The position numbers were made by a program, and so were the translations under genes. From Dreissena polymorpha (lineage: Eukaryota > Mollusca > Bivalvia > Myida > Dreissenidae), in assembly GCF_020536995.1 (NCBI RefSeq), contig NC_068367.1:67467192-67531191 (forward strand): DNA of 64,000 nucleotides. The letters are read 5' to 3'. This document shows positions 59,425 to 64,000 of the stretch, piece by piece. Within the stretch, counting starts at the first letter, position 1. Each line of letters begins with the position of its first letter. The notes under the pieces were generated by a model. That model was given only the letters and a program-made list of their open reading frames with translations, was not told the origin of the DNA and made no database searches.

Positions 59425-60065
59425 CGGCGGCATAAAGGGGACATAGGAAATATTTTATTTAACTATTTTCTATGACGTGCGCACGTCATAGTTATGACGT
59501 GCCCACGTCAAGGCTATGACGTGCGCACGCGATAGATATGACGTGCGCACGTCATAGTTATGACGTGCCCACGTCATAGTTTTGACGTGCGCACGTCATA
59601 GTTATGACGTGCGCACGTCAAAGCTATGACGTGGGCACGTCATAACTATGACGTGCGCACGTCATAGAAATAGTTAAATAAAATATTTCCTATGTTATAT
59701 TATTTAACTATTTCTATGACGTGCGCACGTCATAGTTATGACGTGCGCACGTCATAACTTTGGCGCATAGTTATGACGTGCGCACGTCATAACTATGGCG
59801 TGCGCACGTCATAGCTATCGCGTGCGCACGTCATAGCTATCGCGTGCGCACGTCATAGCACGTCATGTCTATCGCGTGCGCACGTCATAGCTATGACGTG
59901 CGCACGTCATAGCTACGACGTGCGCACGTCATAGACACTGTCAAACAAAATATTGCCTATGCCCCCTTTATGCAACTGTATGACGTGCGCACGTCATAGC
60001 TATGACGTGCGCACGTCATAGAGACTGTTAAATAAAATATTGCCTATGTCGCCTTTATGCCACCG
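59425..60065. mobile_element. TA-flanked element packed with 22-bp palindromic units, right arm
   Basis: Same inverted ends as the left copy (CGGCGGCATAAAGGGGACAT; inward from the right CGGTGGCATAAAGGCGACAT), TA on each side (59,423-59,424; 60,066-60,067). About 20 units of TATGACGTGCGCACGTCATA type. Unit number and order differ from the left arm (17 units), so the array has changed since duplication. GCCCAC variants of the core are confined to this arm. Confidence 0.85.
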
Positions 60066-60071
60066 TAGTTT

Positions 60072-60359
60072 ATGCTGTGTATACAAAAACAATATGAACC
60101 TGTAGCTGGCCCCTCTCGCGAAACTGGAGTCGTTAGCTCTGATGATGAATCCATTGAGGAAAAATGCTGCGTGTGCAATTTGTATACACCACAGGAAGTG
60201 TCCGGTGCAACTTTACTCATCTTTACTAAATGGGCCCAGTGTGATGGTGTGAGAAATGGGAGACCATGTCTGCATTGGACCCATTTAAGCTACTGCACCA
60301 ATGTCAGAGTGGTCAGGAGAAAGGAGAAATTCTTCTGTCCACACTGTATTGAAGAGTAG
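60072..60359 (+). CDS. PHD-finger-like C-terminal tail of a larger protein (95 codons)
   Basis: PHD fingers are zinc-binding modules; similar tails sit at the C-termini of pogo/Tigger-type transposases in invertebrates. The frame reads MLCIQKQYEPVAGPSRETG, an acidic linker SSDDESIEEK, then CCVC, KWAQCDGVRN, CLHWTHLSYC and FFCPHC, ending at TAG. Cys and His spacing fits a PHD-like C4HC3 finger. The frame has no room for an N-terminal catalytic part because the TA-flanked palindrome element lies immediately upstream. The Met is thus probably internal and the gene beheaded by the insertion; alternatively this is a last exon. This copy is open, the left-arm copy is not. Confidence 0.5.
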   Translation: MLCIQKQYEPVAGPSRETGVVSSDDESIEEKCCVCNLYTPQEVSGATLLIFTKWAQCDGVRNGRPCLHWTHLSYCTNVRVVRRKEKFFCPHCIEE

Positions 60360-60602
60360 TGGATTTTTCAATGCAATTTACACTGTCCATATGTTAATAT
60401 TTTATTGTTATTTCGTGTTTGACTTTTTTTTAAATGTTTCATTTGCACCAGAAACCAATTAAAACTATTAAAAATAAGTTTGCTCGGCCTAATTAGTCTA
60501 CAATGCAATGAATTAATGTATGACGTCATACCCGCGAATCAATGGTAGTAAAACAATATGGCTGACGCATTACACTTGTGTCAGCAATATTGACATTAAA
60601 TG

Positions 60603-60615
60603 CATTTAAAAACAT
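60603..60615. other. Empty insertion site for the 846-bp TTAA element
   Basis: The sequence AATGCATTTAAAAACATTGT here holds a single TTAA. The left arm has the element between two TTAAs at the same place. Confidence 0.85.
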
Positions 60616-60997
60616 TGTATGGAATTTATTATGGAACAGATCGGCGAGGGATGAATTTATTTTAAAAGGATAGTGTTTCTTATCGTTGTTATTTATTTGT
60701 TATTATTTAAATATCGAATATTAAGGTCGCGAATTTACGGTAATCGAGGATATGCATTATAATAAACAACGGGTAACTAAAACAAAAAATAATAAATAAA
60801 TAAATAAAACATTGCCATCCAGCGCCCAAATGTCTAAATCCACAAAAAGTAGACACACGTGTATTATACTGACAATATATTTGAAGGGCTAATTATAACT
60901 ATAATAGGAATAAATTTGCAATTACTCAGTTCCAGTGTCTTAAAATAAACTCAAGCTATAAGAATGACTTTTTGTGCAAATTTTCAAACGATCAGCT

Positions 60998-61071
60998 GGC
61001 CGGTTAGCTCAGTTGGTTAGAGCGTCGTGCTAATAACGCGAAGGCCGTGGGTTCGATCCCCACACTGGCCA
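60998..61071 (+). tRNA. tRNA-Ile(AAT), intact
   Basis: A full 74-base cloverleaf. Acceptor GGCCGGT/ACTGGCC pairs throughout (one G-T). D arm GCTC-AGTTGGTTA-GAGC. Anticodon stem TCGTG/CGCGA closes CTAATAA with anticodon AAT. T arm GTGGG-TTCGATC-CCCAC is perfect, and A is the discriminator base. Boxes A (TAGCTCAGTTGG) and B (GGTTCGATCCC) are canonical for RNA polymerase III, and a T run (TTGTTTTG) follows. No CCA is encoded, as expected in eukaryotes. This is the best-supported functional gene in the window. Confidence 0.95.
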
Positions 61072-61211
61072 GACTTGTTTTGTTAAAATATGAAACAATT
61101 TTTTACCAATTGTAAAATGTTTTAAATCCACATGAACTGCAAACCTCTACTCAGACATTGAACACATCTAGCATGGTACCCGCTGATACACAAAACTATA
61201 TTTTGCCTTAA

Positions 61212-61720
61212 AGGGGCCTTTTCACAGTTTTTGGCATGTTTTGAAATAAGTCATTAAATGCTTTATATTGATAAATGTTAACATTGGATCTTAAAAGCTC
61301 CAGTAAAAAATCAAGAATAAAATTTAAAAAAGGAAAAAAAAAGTAGCCGCAGCTGGACTCGAACCAGTGACCCCCGGAGTCCTGGAGTAACCTGGAGTAA
61401 AAACGCATTAGCCCGCTCGGCTATTCTGCCAAGCTTACTTGATAAGGGTATTTTATGCATTATATGAGCAATCTTCGTAGTTTCACAAAATTTAACGACA
61501 ACAACAGAACTCTCCAAATTATTCAATCGTTTCGCGTCGCAACGCTTTATAATTTTTAGGTTTTTGAATCGTCAAAAGACGCATATATTAGCTATATTAG
61601 ACCATGGTAAATGTTCAGTTATACTGTTTCCTCACAAATATCATAACTAAAACGAAAATTTGCGAATCTGAAACAACTTTTTTCAATTTTGTCAATTAAC
61701 CAAACCGTGAAAGAATTCCT
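61212..61720. mobile_element. TTAA-flanked MITE (AGG-CTTTTCAC ends), right-arm copy
   Basis: TTAA at 61,208-61,211 and 61,721-61,724. Ends AGGGGCCTTTTCACAGTTTT and (inward) AGGAATTCTTTCACGGTTTG. It is the uninterrupted partner of 26,579-28,624 and includes the tRNA-like sequence on the minus strand. Confidence 0.88.
61343..61430 (-). other. tRNA-like sequence inside the MITE, right arm
   Basis: Same as the left-arm sequence: box A-like TAGCCGAGCGGGCTAATGCG and box B arm CTGGTTCGAGTCCAG, with the same internal 10-bp duplication. No anticodon can be assigned. Confidence 0.6.
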
Positions 61721-62072
61721 TTAACATCCGTATAAAACACGCAATTAAAACCTATCCGATTGTCAGCGGTGCCTAGTAATATTTGTTATAATACAAATTG
61801 AATAAGTTATACCATGCTTTAATTACACATATTGTTAAAAAATATGTGGTGTTTATTGTCAATTGAAAATTGTTTCGAAATATATCGAATATGGAAATCA
61901 AAAGTCAAAGTCACGGTTCTGATTACTTTTAAACGCATGCTAAACTTTCCTTTTAAAATCAAATATTGTAGCCATGTCATATGTGAAGATTTTCAAGACC
62001 TTAATATCGTGCGATTTGAAAGTATGTGCGCGGATCTAAGAATCGTATATACAAAATGTATTCAATCAGTGG

Positions 62073-64000
62073 CGTAGCCAGACCCAAATTTTAGCCGAGG
62101 CAGTATGTAAGGTCAATCTATGGGGTTCCGGGTGCATGCCCCCCCCCCCTTGAAATTTGTTTATACCTAGAACGTCTCTGGTGCGTTTGAAAGGCCATTT
62201 AAACCACATTTTATACCTAAATTATCGGAATCGTGGACGCTACCTATGACAGTTTAGTATCAATAAAGTTAACCAAAAAAATCTGCTACAAGTTTAATGA
62301 CTTCCTGACAACTTATCTGGAAGAAGTGCCATGGATAACTCATCCTAAATGGAAACGAAGTTAGGATTAAAATCAACTCAGAATATCCATTTTACGGTTC
62401 TTTTTTCGGCGTAAGCTGAATAAGCCAGCTTTTCACCCTGACTTGACCTTTGTAAGTGTCCAATAATACTCAAATAAAATTTCCCGCGGCTAGGTACGAA
62501 TGAATACACTTCATTTATTCCATTGGCTGATTTGAGTATAACACCAGAACATTGGAAACATATCCGCGTCTTTGTAACACTGTTTTACTGCATGAAACAA
62601 TTTTATCTCTAATGAAAAGGCCCAATAGATAGAACAGTTTTACAATCAATTTTCGACATAAATACAGTTTGTGCGTTCACCTTTTATTTTCAGAGAATTA
62701 CCAGCGCAAAAGCGTTTAACTAAAGGCTATGTTGTCATATTTAGTACTTACTTGCATTGCATTTTCACCCGCGAGGTTTCGGGTCAATACGCGGTCATTT
62801 TGTGAAAGTCAGAGTTTATATACAGTTCATCACCGGAGTTCGCAAAAGGGGTTGCGATCATTGTGTCTTACTGACAATAACGTAGTGACTGTAATGCATT
62901 GCATTCCTATCCGCAAGGTATCAAGGTCAGTTTGCGGTCAGTTGCAGAAATCTTTATATAAACGCCGTCTCGTAAACTTTGTGCACTTGAAGTCTGTTTT
63001 GATCAGAAAGATACTAAATAAAGATATTCGGCGATATTATTGTGGTATGTCAATCATCGATTTTTAATATGGTTTCAAAATTTGCATGATAAGGACCAAT
63101 TTTGATAAAATTAATTAGAAATATTTATTTATTTAGACCAGTTTATTAAGCATGACCACAATAATTCGCTATACTATAATTATGCAATTAAATAAGATTC
63201 GAGTATGGCCGGCTGACCTATATGCACTCGTTTATTTTCATGTTTCTTGTGTTTTTCTATTCTGTAAATATAGATATCTGAGTAATAATATCACATAAAG
63301 CAAAATAAGCCACGAAATCTGGCGCAACACCCCGTAATTGATTTGCTTATGATGTAGCTAACAACTGCGCAGAAAAAAGGCATCCGCTACTTTTTATCTC
63401 ATAGAGATAACTTTTGATCGTTCATAAACATCGACCACAATCAACGCCGTATATCTTTTTTAAAGATATTTCTTGATTATAAATAAGTAGATTTTAGACG
63501 TAAGCCTATAGACGCACAGACCCAAAAACAAGCATTGCAAACTGCATAGGCAGCACAGCTATCTTGTCATTGACATGCTTCTATATAATAACATTATGTT
63601 TACTTTAGATATTGTTCGTTATGAGTGTGATTATAAATTTTATTTTTGAGATTACATCAAATCAGCTTCCGCAAACTTGCTGTTTAAGTTCAGACAAGTT
63701 CACCGTGAAATAATTAATGGGCAATTTTTTTTCCATTTAGAGCTTAAAAGCACCACAGGGCTCTTTTTTGTTAAATTGTGTAACTACATTAAATCAAAAG
63801 CGTTTCCAATCATAAGAACATTTAAAAGGGGCATTAATGGAATGGAAATAAACGAACCTACTGGGGTTCATACCAACGCAGTGACAATATACCGGTACTA
63901 GTGGACAATGGATCCAGAGTCTGACGCGTTACCAATCGCGTCACAGGGACATATTGATTATCATGAGGAGTACAAATATTTAACTTAAATCAATAAAGTT
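62073..64000. mobile_element. hAT-like element, right-arm copy, continuing past the window
   Basis: The end CAGTGGCGTAGCCAGACCC at about 62,070 and the TTTTAGCCGAGGCAG block match the right end of the left-arm element. The other end is outside the window. A 1.07-kb segment (62,404-63,474) interrupts the match. Confidence 0.55.
62404..63474. other. 1.07-kb segment present only in the right arm
   Basis: The left arm reads straight across (TTATTTATAATAAAAGAACC at 25,934); here the two sides are separated by about 1.07 kb. No inverted ends, poly(A) or target duplication were found. A 112-codon frame (62,729-63,067, +) has no recognised domain. Either an insertion of an unknown kind or a deletion from the left arm. 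Confidence 0.6.

Larger units (their letters stand above)
51966..64000 (-). repeat. Right arm of the inverted duplication
   Basis: Reverse complement of 25,533-38,564, still matching at the last base of the window, so the duplication continues outside. It lacks the two left-arm insertions and has an extra 1.07-kb segment at 62,404-63,474. Confidence 0.95.

Noticed and set aside
1-64000. LTR retroelement, endogenous virus or Polinton
   Set aside because: No long direct terminal repeats, gag/protease/integrase-type or capsid-type coding was recognised. The only reverse transcriptase is clearly of the LINE type.

Overview
This is eukaryotic, AT-rich, intron- and repeat-dominated DNA. It carries no operons or dense coding. 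Several repeat families look like those of heterodont bivalve molluscs: a MITE with the core GCCTGTGCAGTCCGCACAGGC, hairpins built on GATGAGACGCC, TTAA-flanked MITEs, and ~165-bp core-repeat elements built on GGCGGCCATG. From memory of such repeats I favour a dreissenid mussel; this is recognition, not a database result. No complete, clearly functional host protein gene can be shown. The most convincing intact gene is a tRNA-Ile(AAT).

Left flank (1-25,500). A 130-bp TTAA-flanked MITE and a 2.5-kb element with ~165-bp core repeats and a terminal hairpin come first. Then follow a poorly understood GC-richer ORF cluster (4.2-5.2 kb) and a long stretch with little recognisable content. From 11,354 to 18,332 lies a ~7-kb segment with TTAA flanks and imperfect terminal inverted repeats. 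It contains two convergent spliced genes: a THAP zinc-finger protein (+) and a protein with the P2X7-receptor-type cysteine-rich intracellular domain (-). I read it as a decayed Kolobok-type DNA transposon. Small MITEs, duplications and a tRNA-Val-like sequence follow.

Arms (25,533-38,564 and 51,966-64,000). These two 12-13-kb stretches are reverse complements of each other. Each holds, from the outside in: the end of a hAT-like element with 2A-like coding; a TTAA MITE enclosing a tRNA-like sequence; tRNA-Ile; a PHD-finger-like protein tail; a TA-flanked element packed with ~17-20 copies of a 22-bp palindromic CRE-like unit; and a long L1/Tx1-type LINE with ORF1, an unusual 3.3-kb inter-ORF region and ORF2. 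The left arm alone has a Crypton-bearing insertion (~1.5 kb) and an 846-bp TTAA element with a tRNA-Ser-like sequence. The right arm alone has a ~1.07-kb segment. The left arm stops at a gap of exactly 100 N (38,565-38,664). The pattern therefore fits either two haplotypes joined in inverted orientation during scaffolding or a real large palindrome.

Spacer (38,665-51,965). It holds a 150-codon orphan ORF, a 29-bp minisatellite, a ~150-bp satellite-like array, a broken PIF/Harbinger transposase, nested MITEs, a tRNA-bearing TTAA MITE and the 3' end of the right-arm LINE with its poly(A) tail.
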